A DNA stretch of 64,000 nucleotides from Cucumis sativus (GCF_000004075.3 NC_026656.2:13950001-14014000), one strand, 5' to 3'. Shown: positions 36,501 to 48,913, numbered from the stretch's first letter. The notes: generated from the sequence alone by a model not told the origin. A program made the numbers and translations.

Positions 36501-38290
36501 CAGAAGGAGTTGAATATGAGACAGCGAAGGTGGCTCGAGTTGGTAAAGGATTATGACTGCGAGATATTGTACCATTCTGGTAAGGCGAATGTGGTGGCTG
36601 ATGCTCTTAGTAGAAAAGTATCACATTCGGCAGCACTCATTACTAGACAGGTACCGTTACATCGAGACTTGGAGAGAGCTGAGATTGCAGTATCTGTGGG
36701 GAGAGTCACCTCACAGTTAGCTCAATTAACGATGCAACCAACTCTGAGGCAGAAGATTATTGATGCTCAGAGTAGTGATCCTTATTTGATGGAGAGACGT
36801 CGCCTTGTTGGAACAGGGCAGACTGATGAGTTCTCCATATCCTGTGATGGTGGATTGATGTTTGAGAGACGTTTGTGTGTGCTCAGAGTAGTGATCCTTA
36901 TTTGATGGAGAGACGTCGCCTTGTTGGAACAGGGCAGACTGATGAGTTCTCCATATCCTGTGATGGTGGATTGATGTTTGAGAGACGTTTGTGTGTGCCA
37001 GCGAACAGTGCAGTTAAGATTGATTTACTAGATGAAGTCCATAATTCCCCATTTTCCATGCATCCTGGTAGCACAAAAATGTATCAGGATCTAAAATGAT
37101 TTTATTGGTGGCAGAATATGAAAAGGAAAGTGGCGGAATTCGTTAGTAAGTGTCTAATATGCCAGCAGGTTAAGGCACCTAGACAGAAACCAGCAGGTTT
37201 GTTACAACCTTTAAGTGTGCTAGAGTGGAAGTGGGAGAATGTGTCGATGGATTTTATTTCAGGGCTGCCTAAGACCCTGAAGGGTTTCACATTGATTTTG
37301 GTTGTCGTAGACAGGCTTACGAAATCGGCACATTTTGTACCAGGGAAATCCACTTATACTGCTAGTAAGTGGGCACAGTTGTATTTAATTGAGGTTGTGA
37401 GGCTGCATGGAGTGCCTGTATCGATTGTTTCTGACAGGGATGCACGGTTTACTTCCAAGTTTTGGAAGGGACTTCAGACTGCTATAGGTACGAGATTAGA
37501 TTTCAGTACAACCTTTCATCCACAAACTGATGGTCAAACTGAACGTTTGAACCAAGTTTTAGAGGATATGCTACGAGCTTGTGTTCTAGAGTTTCCAGGT
37601 AGTTGGGACTCTCATCTACATTTGATGGAGTTTGCTTATAACAACAGTTTCCAGACTACCATCGGTATGGCACCATTTGAGGCTTTGTATGGTAAATGTT
37701 GTAGAACCCCTGTTTGTTGGAGTGAGGTTGGTGAACAGAGGTTGATGGGACCTGAATTGGTTCGGTCTACTAATGAGGCTATTTAAAAGATTAGAGCACG
37801 TATGCAAACAGCGCAGAGTAGACAGAAGAGTTATGCAAATGTACGGCGAAAAGACCTTAAGTTTGATGTGGGAGAAAAGGTATTCTTGAAGGTAGCACCT
37901 ATGAAGGGTGTTATGCGTTTTGAGAAGAAAGGGAAGTTAAGTCCTCGTTTTGTTGGACCGTTTGAGAGCTTAGAGAGGGTTGGTGTTGTGGCGTATCGCT
38001 TGCCATTACCACCATCTCTCTCTGCAGTTCATAATGTTTTCCATGTTTCGATGTTGAGGAAGTATGTGGCCGATACATCTCATGTAGTGGACTATGAACC
38101 CTTGGAGATTGATGAGCATTTGTGCTATGTAGAACAACCTGTGGAGATTCTGGCTAGAGAGGTAAAGATGCTTCGTAATAGAAGCATTCCATTAGTAAAG
38201 GTTTTGTGGCGGAATCATCGAATTGAAGAGGCGACATGGGAGCGAGAAGAAGAGATGAGGACTCGATATCCAGAGTTATTTCAGGATTAG
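33541..38290 (+). pseudogene. Ty3/gypsy gag-pol, plus strand, broken
   Basis: Homologous along its length to the minus copy. Breaks seen: a frameshift with local rearrangement near 33,965-34,020 in the gag domain; TAG at 35967-35969 in RT in place of a sense codon; a 116-bp tandem duplication at 36,765-36,996 that shifts the frame; TGA at 37097-37099 where the other copy has CGA; and TAA at 37784-37786 where the other has CAA. Where the minus copy has its TAG between protease and RT, this copy has TGG, so gag and pol were one frame. The chromodomain-like C-terminus runs to RYPELFQD. It cannot make a full polyprotein. Confidence 0.92.
36765..36996 (+). repeat. 116-bp tandem duplication in the plus-strand pol
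   Basis: Two adjacent copies (36,765-36,880 and 36,881-36,996) beginning gctcagagtagtgatcc and including gagagacgtttgtgtgtg. The minus-strand partner has one copy. The length is not a multiple of three, so it shifts the frame between RNase H and integrase. Confidence 0.95.
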
Positions 38291-38465
38291 AACTTTCGAG
38301 GACGAAAGTTTCTTAAGGAGGGAAGAATGTAACGCCCCAAAATCGAAGGTAATTTATGTTAAGAAAATTTTTCGATTTGTACAAGATTTATTGTTTTGAA
38401 GAAAATATGTGGAAGGGGGGAAGAAGATTTGAAAATGTGGTAATATAATTATATATATATTTATT

Positions 38466-40472
38466 TAGCGTGGATTGGTATTAGATATATTGTTAGATAC
38501 ACTTGAAATGTTGGTATATACGTTAAATCTAATGTTGATATGTAGTTCATGTCAATGTTTAATACACTCATGTGATCTTATATCTTAAGTACGATTGATA
38601 CACTTGAAATATTATGTTTATAAAAGAAAATATTTTATGCTTTATTTCAAATGTGAGTTATAGCTGATGATTGAACGTGTAGTGTCGTTATATATAATGA
38701 ATATATGGTCGTGGTAGTAGACATTTACAAAATAAATTTATAATCTACAATTTATATAAGGACGTGTAAAACAAAGACAAATGGGATTTGATGCTAAAGT
38801 CAAAGATGTGAACTACAAACTAAAGTCATGAAATATTAATATCTATGTAAAGTGTTCGAATTGATTGGATATATGATATATGGAGAATGGTTTTATTTAT
38901 ATATGCTCGAGTTTTGAAACTATATTTGATGAATACCATTGATCATATATATATATTTATGAAACTTTTGCTGGACAACTGTACAGGACTATTAGATGAA
39001 CACAATACACGAACAAAAATATAATTCAATTACAATTTTTTTAAAAAAAATTGAAACTGCTTGACGGTTTTAAAATGTCATAAACAATTGCATTCTTGAC
39101 GATTTTAAAATGTCATAAACAAGGGTATTCTTGACAGGTTTAAAATGTCATGAACAAGTCCATTCTTGGCGGTTTTAAAATGTCATGAAAATATGTATAT
39201 TTGATGTTTATAAAACATCAACGTTCTCTATTCTTGACGTTTTATCAACCATCAAGAAATTTGGCTTCCTTGACATTGGCTTCAATGACGTTTTTTAAAC
39301 CGTCAAGAATAGGGTCTCTTGACAATTTAAAAACATCAAGAGAGCCTGTTTTTGTAGTAGTGCAAATGAAGTCATAATGATGTTAAATGTAGGGGATTTG
39401 ATATGAGTTTTATCTTAGTCCCAACAAGGATTAGGATATGAGAGTTTCATAGTCCAAATAAGCTAGGTTATCGGACACCTATACATTTGGCATGCCTTTT
39501 TTTTTTTTTATTTTTGTTTTTTATCAATTTCTAGGCTTGGCCTCTGCCTCATCCTTGGCCAAGATCAAGACCAAAATCGTTGGTTTGACCTAAATCACCC
39601 ATGACAAGTTCCTTGTAAAAAGAAAGCGTCTATAGCTTTAATTAGTTTCAAATTGTCTTAGTTGTAAACACTTTTAAGTTAAGAGATTCCTAGTAACTCT
39701 TGTTAAATTCTCTTTTGGTAGTATCTAGTTTAAAAGTGGAGTTTGGTTGTGAGTATTATAAAAAAAATTAGGAGAGTGTTCTTGTAATTAAAATTAAGGA
39801 GAGAATTATTTCATGTGGTTACAAAAGTTTCTAACATAATGATCTTCTTTTCAGTGGGTTGTGGTTTAATTTTTCTATAGTTTAATTTTAGAGTGTTCTA
39901 CGTACCTAAATTGTTATGTTTCTTTTAATTTCTCAATTGCTCCTACAATAGTAGTAGTGATAAGCTTTTGCAACAAAAGTACATCGATTTACTGTTGGTT
40001 TACAGGTCTACATAGTCTTTTTTCTCTCTTTCTAATCCACTGGTTCAAACACCCCTTTGAGTATGTGATCGAAAAGGCAAACTTTGATATTCTTGCCCAA
40101 CTGGTGTATTTGCCAATAGTCAAAATGACATCATGAATGTCTTTTCATTATAGGATGAAGTACTTCGATGTCGAGAAAGATTAATGTTAAGATACAGTGT
40201 AATTATATATATTTCTTGAAGTCATCTAATAACAATACACAACCTTTGGATCAATAGAAGATTTATTTAAATTAGAGATTCATTTAACGTTAGAGTATCT
40301 ATATAGATATATGATTGTTTATGCTGTCATATATTATTGTTCTTGCAAAGAAATACAGTCATATATATATTACTTATGTGTATTGTAGTAAAAGTACATT
40401 TCTTTCCATATATGAGCTATATATGTAGATATTAGATTGGGAGGGGAGAATACATATATGTTAATTTCCCAT
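38466..40472. other. cluster spacer with CACTA-like block
   Basis: No gene is seen. It is near-identical to 49,752-51,762 and related to 2,330-5,388. Bases 39,057-39,363 are the uninterrupted CACTA-like subterminal-repeat block ending tgtagtagtg. Bases about 40,005-40,195 are the RCCR-intron-like segment. Confidence 0.65.
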
Positions 40473-40672
40473 TTATGTTTTAAGGAGCGACGTTGTCTTT
40501 TCTTCTCTCAAATGTTCAGGAAATGCGTTGTGAAGAAATTTCTTTTCCAATCCATGTGGATGACAAAAACATAGGTTGAGCTTGCAGTCACAATCCCATG
40601 GATCAGAACAATCAATACGACTATTGCATGGAATGTTTACGACATTTCTGGCATTTGCCACGAACAATTTTT
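40473..40672 (-). pseudogene. cysteine-rich peptide gene, copy H (exon 1 lost)
   Basis: Exon 2 is complete and open, with the six cysteines, the AFPEHL tail, and a copy C-like start (EKLFVANA). Only about 35 bp into the intron the sequence jumps at about 40,706 to the spacer that begins the next duplicate block. Exon 1 and the TATA-like site are missing, so there is no signal peptide or promoter. The junction marks the boundary between blocks D-H and I-M. Confidence 0.85.
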
Positions 40673-40705
40673 CTGAAGTGATACAATTGTTAAATTGTCA
40701 TACAA

Positions 40706-41136
40706 TTCTTAATAAAACAAATCATCTAGGAAGGATAATGAATGATCATAATGGATAATTTTTCCAACAATATAATCTAATTGATTTTTTTTTCTATATT
40801 TTCAAATATAGCATATAACCAAAGATCCAGACTTTGATTAAATATTCCAAAATGTTATTATCAATCTTTATAGCACATACAGTGTAATTATATTTCTTGA
40901 ATTCATCTAATAACAATTCACAACCTTTGGATCAATAGAAGATTTATTTAACGTTAGAGTATATAGATATAAGATTTTTTATGCCGTCATATATTATTGT
41001 TCTGGTAGAGAAATATAGTCATATATATATATTACTTATGTGTGTATTGTAGTAAAAGTACATTTCTTTCCATATTTGAGCTATATATGTAGATCTTAAA
41101 TTGGGAGGGGAGAATACATATATGTTAATTTCCAAT
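40706..41136. other. cluster spacer, left edge of duplicate block I-M
   Basis: No gene is seen. It matches 10,347-10,779 from aataaaacaaatcatct onward; that shared start defines the left edge of the segmental duplication. Confidence 0.65.
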
Positions 41137-41497
41137 TTATGTTTTAAGGAGCGACGTTGTCTTTTCTTCTCTCAAATGTTCAGGAAGGACATTGTGAAGA
41201 AATTTTTTTTCCAATTCATGTGGATGACAAAAACATAGGTTAAGCTTACAATCACAGTCCCATGGATCAGAACAATCAATACGACTATTGCATGGAATGT
41301 TGACGACGTTTCTAGCATCTGCCACGAACGTTTCTAAAATATTTCAATTGTTAATTGTCACGAGATCATAAGATAACAATAATATTGTGAAAAGGAAAAA
41401 TATATTATCTATAAACAATTGAAATGGATTTATATATACCTGAGATAATGAAGAACATTAAGAACAAGAGGGCGAACTTTGTTGAGGGCTTCACCAT
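41137..41497 (-). CDS. secreted six-cysteine peptide, copy I
   Basis: Exon 1 is 41440-41497 and exon 2 is 41137-41333, with a 106-bp intron; the product is 84 aa. It is the duplicate partner of D but restores ETFVADA after the splice. Two differences stand out just after the last cysteine and in the tail: HPHELEK in place of HPHGLEK, and NVLPEHL in place of NALPEHL. The acceptor is tattttag. TATA-like site 41581-41587. All six cysteines are intact. Confidence 0.8.
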
Positions 41498-43446
41498 ATC
41501 GAATGTGTCTAGTGGGTTAGTATTATATGATTTGGAAGATTTGTATTTTTTGTGTGCTTTTGAAGGAATAATATATCATAATTTATAGTAAAATGTTGTA
41601 GCTTAAAATGGAAGAAATTACAGGGGATAGTTGCAACAATAACAAAATAAGATTAAAATTTAGTATATGTTTTACCATTTTTAGGTTTTAGGTTTTACAA
41701 ACTTTAGCAAAACCAAAGACGGAGTTTGGCTCAAAACCCAAAATTAAGAAAGTCATCAAACTAAATGCGACAAAATTTTTTTTGAGCAGACATGCAAGTA
41801 GAATTTCTCTTTCAATACACTTTTTGATTACTATATACTTTTGAAATATTAAAATAATGAAAGATCTTAAATTTAAAATGTGTGATTGCTGATATATTAA
41901 GCGTGAATTGGTATGAGATATATTGTTAGATACACTTGAAATGTTGATACGTAGTTCATGTCAATGTTAATACACTCATTATCTTATATCTTATATACGA
42001 TTGATACACTTTGTTTATAAAAGAAAATATTTATGCTTTATTTCAAATGTGAGTTACATCTTAATTATGATTGAATGTGCATTGTTGTTGTATATAATGA
42101 ATATGGTGGTGGTAGTAGACATTTACAAAATAAATTTATAATTTACAAATTTGAATAAGGACTTGTAAAATAAAGAAAAATGTGATTTGACGCTAAAATC
42201 AGGGATGTGAACTACAAAATAAAAAAGTTAAAAGTTGTTAGATATCTCATATGAAGTCATAATGATGTTAATTGTAGGGGATTTTATATGAGTTTTATCT
42301 TAGTCCCAACAAGGATTAGGATACGAGAGTTTCATAATCCTTCCAGATAAGTTAGATTATCGGACACATGTACATTTGACATGCCTTTTATATATATATA
42401 TTTATCAATTTCGAGGCTTGGCCTCTGGCCAAGATCAAGACCAAAATGGTTGATTTGGGCTTTTTACTAAAAATCATTCTACTTTTAAGGCCAAAATAAG
42501 CTGGAATACGCTCCAATTCACTAAACGAAGAAGGTTAGCCTGACTGATCGAGTTACTTTGGCAAAAATCCTATCTCTTTTCCTTAAGGCCATTTCATCCT
42601 ACCAACCTAGTTGCATTTTTATTTACTATTGTTTTCTTGGTAGGATAGTTTCTCCTTCTTTGTTTTGTTTATATACCCTTTAGCCAAAAAACTAAATCAC
42701 CCATGACAAGTTCTTAACATTGTAAAAAGAAAGCACCTATAGCTTTAATTAGTTTCAAATCGTCTTAATTGTAAACACTTTTAAGTCGGAGTTTCGTAAC
42801 TCTTATTAAATTCTCTTTTGGTAGTATCCTCTTTTGGTAGTATCTAGTTTAAAAGTGGAGTTTGGTTGTGAGTAATACAAAAAACTTTAGGAGAGTGTTC
42901 TTGTAATTAAAATTAAGGAGATAATTATTCTATGTGGTTATAACAGTTTCTTACATAATGATCTTCTTTTCAGTGGGTTGTGTGGTTGAATGTTTCTATA
43001 GTTTTAAGTTTTTCCAACAAAATACATTGATTTCTGTTGGTTCAAACACCCCTTTGAGTATGTGATCGAAAAGGAAAACTTTGATATTCTTGCCCAATTG
43101 GTGTATTTTCCAATAGTCAAAATGATATCATGAATGTCTTTTCATTCTAGGATGAAGTACTTCGATGTCGAGAAAGATTAATGTTAAGATACAGTGTAAT
43201 TATATATATTTCTTGAATTCTCATCTAACAACAATATGCAACGTTTGGATCAATAGAAGATTTATTTAACATTAAAGTATATAGATATATGATTGTTTAT
43301 GTTGTCATATAATATTGTTCTTAGCTTGTAGAGATATACAGGCATATATATATCTTACTTATGTGTATTGTAGTAAAAGTACATTTCTTTCTACATATGA
43401 AGGTATGTATGTAGATCTTAAATTGGGAGCGGAGAATACATATATG
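41498..43446. other. cluster spacer
   Basis: No gene is seen. It is the near-identical duplicate of 11,141-13,110, with a short (TA)n at 42,389-42,401 and the RCCR-intron-like segment at about 43,033-43,195. Confidence 0.65.
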
Positions 43447-43789
43447 CTAATTTGTCTTTTCTTCTTTCAAATTTTCAGGAAATGTGTTGTGAAGAAATTT
43501 CTTTTCCAATCCATGTGGATGACAAAAACATAGGTTGAGCTTGCAGTCACAGTCCCATGGATCAGAACAATCAATACGACTATTGCATGGAATGTTGACG
43601 ACATTTCTGGCATTTGTCACGAACGTTTCTGAAATATTTCAATTGTTAATTGTCATACATAAGATAACAATAATTGCGAAAAGAAAAAAAAAGATATTTT
43701 TTTTATAAACATTTGAAATAGATTTGTATACCCGAGATAATGAAGAACATTAAGAACAAGAGAGCTAACTTTGTTGAGGACTTCACCAT
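43447..43789 (-). CDS. secreted six-cysteine peptide, copy J (short tail)
   Basis: Exon 1 is 43732-43789 and exon 2 is 43447-43628, with a 103-bp intron; the product is 79 aa. The leader begins MVKSSTK; the splice donor is ggGgt (TCG G|gt). The residues after the splice are ETFVTNA. All six cysteines are present. A deletion removed the usual last codons and stop, so the tail ends NTFPENLKEEKTN at a new TAG. It is the intact partner of frameshifted copy E. TATA-like site 43874-43880. Confidence 0.78.
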
Positions 43790-45948
43790 ATCAAATGTCT
43801 AGTGGGTTAGTATTATATGATTTGGAAGATTTGTATTTTTGTTTGTGTGCTTTTGAATGAATAATATATCATAATTTATAGTAAATTATATGGGATAGTT
43901 GCAACAATAACAAAATAACAAAACAAGAATGATTAAAATTTAGTATAGGTTTTACCAGTTTTAGGTTTTAGGTTATGCAAACTTAGCAAATTCAAAGGGA
44001 GTTTGTCTCAAAACCCAAAATTAAGAAAGTCATCAAACTAAATGCAACAAAATTTCTTTTAAGCATACGTATAAGTAGAATTTCTCTTTCAATACACTTT
44101 TAATTACTATACTTTTGAAATACAAAAAAAAAAAAAAAAAAAAATCTAAAATAATGAAAGGTCCAAAATTTAAAATGTGTGTGCTTGTCGATTAAAGGTT
44201 GATTGAATGATTGGTATTAGATATATTGTTGATACATTTGAAATTAACAGTGTTGATAGATGCTAAATATAATGTTGATACATACGCATTCATGTCTAAT
44301 TACTTCAAGTATTTACTTATTCACTCATGTCTTAAATCTTATATACGAATGATATATACACTTGAAATATCATGTTCGTAAAAGAAAACAATGATGCTTT
44401 CTTTCAAAAGTAAGTTACAGCTGCGTGAATGTTGATTTGTCATTTTATATAATGATGGTGGTGATACTAGACATAAACAAAATAAATTTGGATACAGCAG
44501 GTCGACCTGCAAAATAAAGAAAAATGTCATTTGATGCTAAAGTGAGGAATGTGAACTACAAAATAAAAAAGAAGTTAAAAGTACTTCTTAGATATCTCAT
44601 ATGAAGTGGTCATAACGATTATGTAATTGTAGGGGATTTTAATGTGAGTTTTATCTTAGTCCAACTAGGATTAGGATCTGAGTTTCATAATCATTCTAGA
44701 TAAGCTAGGTTACCTCTTAAGCTAAATGGGTAAGGGCACATGTACTTTTGGCATGCCTTTTTCATCAAATTTCGAGGATTAGCCTCTACCTCATCCTTGG
44801 CCAAGATCAAAACCAAAATGGTTGGTTCAAAGTAGGTTGGAATACACTCCAATTCATTAAACAAAGAAGGTTAGTCTGGGTGATCAGGATTACTTTGGCT
44901 AAAAAGCCTAATTAACCCTTTTCCTTATGGCCACTTCATCTTGTCAATCTAGTTGCATTTTTATTTACTATTGTTTTCTTTGGTTCGATAGTTTGTCCAT
45001 CTTTGTTTTGCTGTTTATATTCCCTTTAGCCAAAAAATTAAATCGCTAATAACAAGTTCCTAACATTGTAAAAAGGAAAGCATCTATAGCTTTAGTTTTC
45101 AAACCGTCTTAGTTGTAAACACTTTTAAGTCAAAGTCTCATAACTCTAGTTAAATTGTCTCTTAGTATTATCTAGTTTAAAAGTGTAGTTTGGTTGTGAA
45201 TGATACAAAGAAACGGTAGGAAAGTGTTCTTGTAATTAAAATTAGGGAGAGAATTATTGTGTGTGGTTATAACAATTTCTTACATAATGATCTTATTTTC
45301 GTGCATTCAAATTTCAAGCGTCATCTTTCCTTTTGCCCAATAAAATGCTTTAAGGTGAGTTGTTAGGTTATATATGGTTTCTTTTTCCTTATTGATTATA
45401 CATACTTAAGAAAAAAACAAAAGTTATATATTGTAGGAAAAATGAAGGGAAATAGACAATGACAGGTGTTAGTGTATTTCATTTGGTAGTTTATGTGTTG
45501 CAGAATAATTTGAATATCTTAATAAAACAAATCATATGGGAGAGGGACAATGAATAATCATAATGGATAAAGTTCCCTAAAATATAATCTTGATTTTTCT
45601 TTCTATATTTTCAAATATAGCATATAACCAAAGATTCTAGACTTTGCATTAATATTTCAAAACGTTGTTATCAATTGTTATAGCAGATACAATGCAATTT
45701 TATTTCTTGAATTCATCTAATATAATAACAGTACACAACCTTTGGATCAATAGAAGATTTATTTAACGTTAAAGTATATAGATATAAGATTGTTATGCTG
45801 TCATATATTATTGTTCTTGTAGAGAAATATAGTCATATATATATTACTTATGTGTGTATTGTAGTAAAAGTACATTTCTTTCCATAAATGAGCTATATAT
45901 GTAGATCTTAAATTGGGAGGGGAGAATACATATATGTTAATTTCCCAT
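43790..45948. other. cluster spacer
   Basis: No gene is seen. Near-identical duplicate of 13,450-15,601, with small indels (poly(A) about 20 bp at 44,126-44,145). Confidence 0.6.
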
Positions 45949-46309
45949 TTATGTTTTAAGGAGCGACGTTGTCTTTTCTTCTCTCAAATGTTCAGGAAGG
46001 GCATTGTGAAGAAATTTCTTTTCCAATCCATGTGGATGACAAAAACATAGGTTGAGCTTACAATCACAGTCCCATGGATCAGAACAATCAATACGACTAT
46101 TGCATGGAATGTTGACGACATTTCTGGCATCTGCCACGAATGTTTCTGGAATATTTCAATTGTTAATTGTCATGAGATCATAAGATAACAATAATATTGT
46201 GAAAAGGAAAAATATATTATCTATAAACAATTGAAATGGATTTATATATACTTGAGATAATGAAGAACATTAAGAACAAGAGGGCGAACTTTGTTGAGGG
46301 CTTCACCAT
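45949..46309 (-). CDS. secreted six-cysteine peptide, copy K (weakened splice donor)
   Basis: Exon 1 is 46252-46309 and exon 2 is 45949-46145, with a 106-bp intron. The duplicate partner is F, and exon 2 encodes the same peptide. The last base of exon 1 is A in place of G, so the donor reads TCAA|gtatat instead of TCAG|gtatat. The gt is kept, so splicing may continue at lower efficiency, and the residue at the junction becomes Lys in place of Glu. TATA-like site 46393-46399. The reading frame is intact if spliced. Confidence 0.7.
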
Positions 46310-48913
46310 ATCGAATGTGTCTAGTGGGTTAGTATTATATGATTTGGAAGATTTGTATTTTTTGTGTTCTTTTGAAGGAATAATATATCATAATTTATAG
46401 TAAAACGTTGTAGGTTAAAATGGAAGAAATTATATGGGATAGTTGCAACAGTAACAAAACAAGAATGATTAAAATTTAATATATGTTTTACCAGTTTTAG
46501 GTTTTACGTTTTGCAAACTTAGCAAAACCAAAGGGAGTTTGGCTCAAAACCCAAAATTAAGAAAGTCATCAAACTAAATACAACAAAATTTCTTGTGAGC
46601 ATACGTACAAGTAGAATTTCTTGTGAGCAGACATACAAGTAGAATTTGAAGTTAATATATCACATTGTGGGTAAAATGAAAGTATTTGAAGTTAATATAC
46701 TGTACAAATACAAACAATAGAAATAATGAAACTTTGATTGAATACCTTCATATTGTGGGTAAAATGTAAGCATTTGAAGAAGAATGAAAAGAAAATGGGA
46801 ATGAAAATGAAAACTCTAGAAGTTGAATCTGAACGAAGAATGGAGACTGACCACGATGGGTTGATCTCCAGCGAGCTACCGCACGTGGTGGCTAAGATTC
46901 ACCGACGAGTTTAGCGGTGCAAGGGTGTTGGGTGGTGGCGTCAGCTAAAGGAGAGAAATAGGGAGATTTCGAGCGTGTCGTTGACGAAAAGTTGCGTCGT
47001 TCCTGACATGCATGAGAGAGGGAGGGAGATGGTTAGTGGAAGGGAGAAAAAAATGAGAAGAAGGAGGAGGAGGAGGAGGAGGAGGAGGAGGAGTTTTTGA
47101 GATATTTTATAAGTTTTATTTTAATAAATAAATTATTTAATGTTTTTAGAATTAGGAAAAAAATTGATTTTAATATACTTTTAATTTTAAATGAATTTTA
47201 TTTAATAAATTAAATAAATTATTTGTTGTATCTGTTATGCACCAAATAACTTGTCGCGAAAAGTGAAATTTGAAAATTTTCGTATTTTCCTGCCTAAAAC
47301 GAGAATTTTTAGCATTCATGACTGTTTTTTCTTTTCTCTTTTCAATTTTGGATGTATACAACTATCACAGGTAACTTTTCTAGTAGTGCCTCATTAACCA
47401 TTTTTCTTAAGACCTTATCATTCTTTCTGTTCACTATGGAATATGCTCCATAACAAGCTCCAAACATTATAAAAATAATTTTTAAGAGCGGAGTTAAAGG
47501 TTGTGAATATATATAGAGATCCTCTAGTTTTAGTTTAAAAGTGTCTTAATTGTAAACACTTTAAGTCCGAATCTCGTAACTCTAAATAAAATTTATTTTG
47601 TATTATCGTAGTTTAAGAGCGGAGTTAAAGGTTGTGAGTATATATAAAAAACTAGGGGTGCTGTACATAAGCTAGGCTGGGTTGGGTCTGTGGAAAGCTA
47701 TGGACCAACCCAATGTATTCGCTTTGGGGGGAAAAAATGAACGCTATCAGTTCAATATGCAAGGCAACCCAACCCAAAAAAAATCGGGTTGAGCCGGGTT
47801 ATTTTTTTAAAATCTCTACAAAAGTTATTTAGACAAATTTTCATCATGTTTTTCAATATGCAACGTGAACAAATTGTTATTCAAGGTGCAAGGTGATTAT
47901 ATATATATACATACATACATAATCGAGTTGGACTGGGTCATGTTACTCGCACAACCCGACAACCCGACTCAACACTTTTTTCTCCAATTTTCTAACTCAA
48001 TCCAACTTAATCATTAATGTTTGGATAATTAGGTAATCATAGTAGGTTGGGTTGTCGTTTTTTTGAACACCTGTACAAAAAAAACTTTGAGAGAATTTCT
48101 TCTAGTTAAAATCAAGAAGAGAGACACTTATTCTCTGTGGTTGTGATAATTTTTCTTTACGTAATAATAGTTTTCTTTGATTCGATGGGTTGTGAGAGTT
48201 TTCTATAGTTTTAGAGTGTTTTACATAAATGTATTTTCCTTTAATTTCTCACTATTCCTACCATGATAGGTGTGAAGTTTTTCTATCATCTTTCCTTTTG
48301 TTTTCCAATAAAATGCTTTAAGGTGAGTTGTTAGGTTATATATGGTTTCTTTTTCCTTATTGATTATACATACTTAAGAAAAAAACAAAAGTTATATATT
48401 GTAGGAAAAATGAAGGGAAATAGACAATGACAGTGTAGTTATTTCATTTGGTAGTTTATGTGTTGCAGAATAATTTGAATATCTTAATAAAACAAATCAT
48501 ATGGGAGAGGGACAATGAATAATCATAATGGATAAAGTTCCCTAGAATATAATCTTGATTTTTCTTTCTATATTTTCAAATATAGCATATTACCAAAGAT
48601 TCGGACTTTGCATTAATATTCCAAAACATTGTTATCAATTGTTATAGCAGATACAATGCAATTTTATTTCTTGAATTCATCTAATATAATAACAGTACAC
48701 AACCTTTGGATCAATAGAAGATTTATTTAACGTTAGAGTATATAGATATAAGATTGTTATGCTGTCATATATTATTGTTCTTGTAGAGAAATATAGTCAT
48801 ATATATATTACTTATGTGTGTATTGTAGTAAAAGTACATTTCTTTCCATAAATGAGCATATATATGTAGATCTTAAATTGGGAGGGGAGAATATATATAT
48901 GTTAATTTCCCAT
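46310..48913. other. cluster spacer with CACTA-like fragment and MITE
   Basis: No gene is seen. It is the duplicate of 15,963-18,412. It holds the truncated CACTA-like element at 46,648-47,388 (right end tctagtagtg), a longer (GGA)n tract at about 47,060-47,094, and the MITE at 47,652-48,076. Confidence 0.65.

Larger units (their letters stand above)
28408..38327. repeat. giant inverted repeat from two head-to-head chromoviruses
   Basis: Left arm 28,408-33,252 (minus-strand element) and right arm 33,345-38,327 (plus-strand element), with a 92-bp spacer at 33,253-33,344. The arms are the same gag-pol sequence in opposite orientation, with scattered substitutions and a 116-bp tandem duplication only in the right arm. 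The spacer (gtattcaaacgtgagactgt) resembles the far end of the LTR near 26,460-26,510, so a trace of LTR may remain at the centre, but no complete 5' LTR or primer-binding site is seen. Confidence 0.9.
19031..38465. mobile_element. transposon nest between copies G and H
   Basis: Peptide-cluster spacer stops at about 19,030 and resumes at about 38,466. Both edges carry the same ~40-bp spacer stretch (ggattggtat.agatatattg), and the sister block I-M has uninterrupted spacer at 49,752. So about 19.4 kb was added to one block only. It contains a solo LTR with a hAT inside, a possible CACTA host, and two head-to-head chromoviruses. Confidence 0.75.
33345..38465 (+). mobile_element. plus-strand chromovirus, decayed, with truncated 3' LTR
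   Basis: It comprises leader 33,345-33,540, a broken gag-pol at 33,541-38,290, PPT 38,315-38,327, and only 138 bp of 3' LTR (38,328-38,465, starting TGTAACGCCCC) before peptide-cluster spacer resumes. There is no 5' LTR. The LTR start differs from the minus copy (TGTAAAACCCC). Confidence 0.88.
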
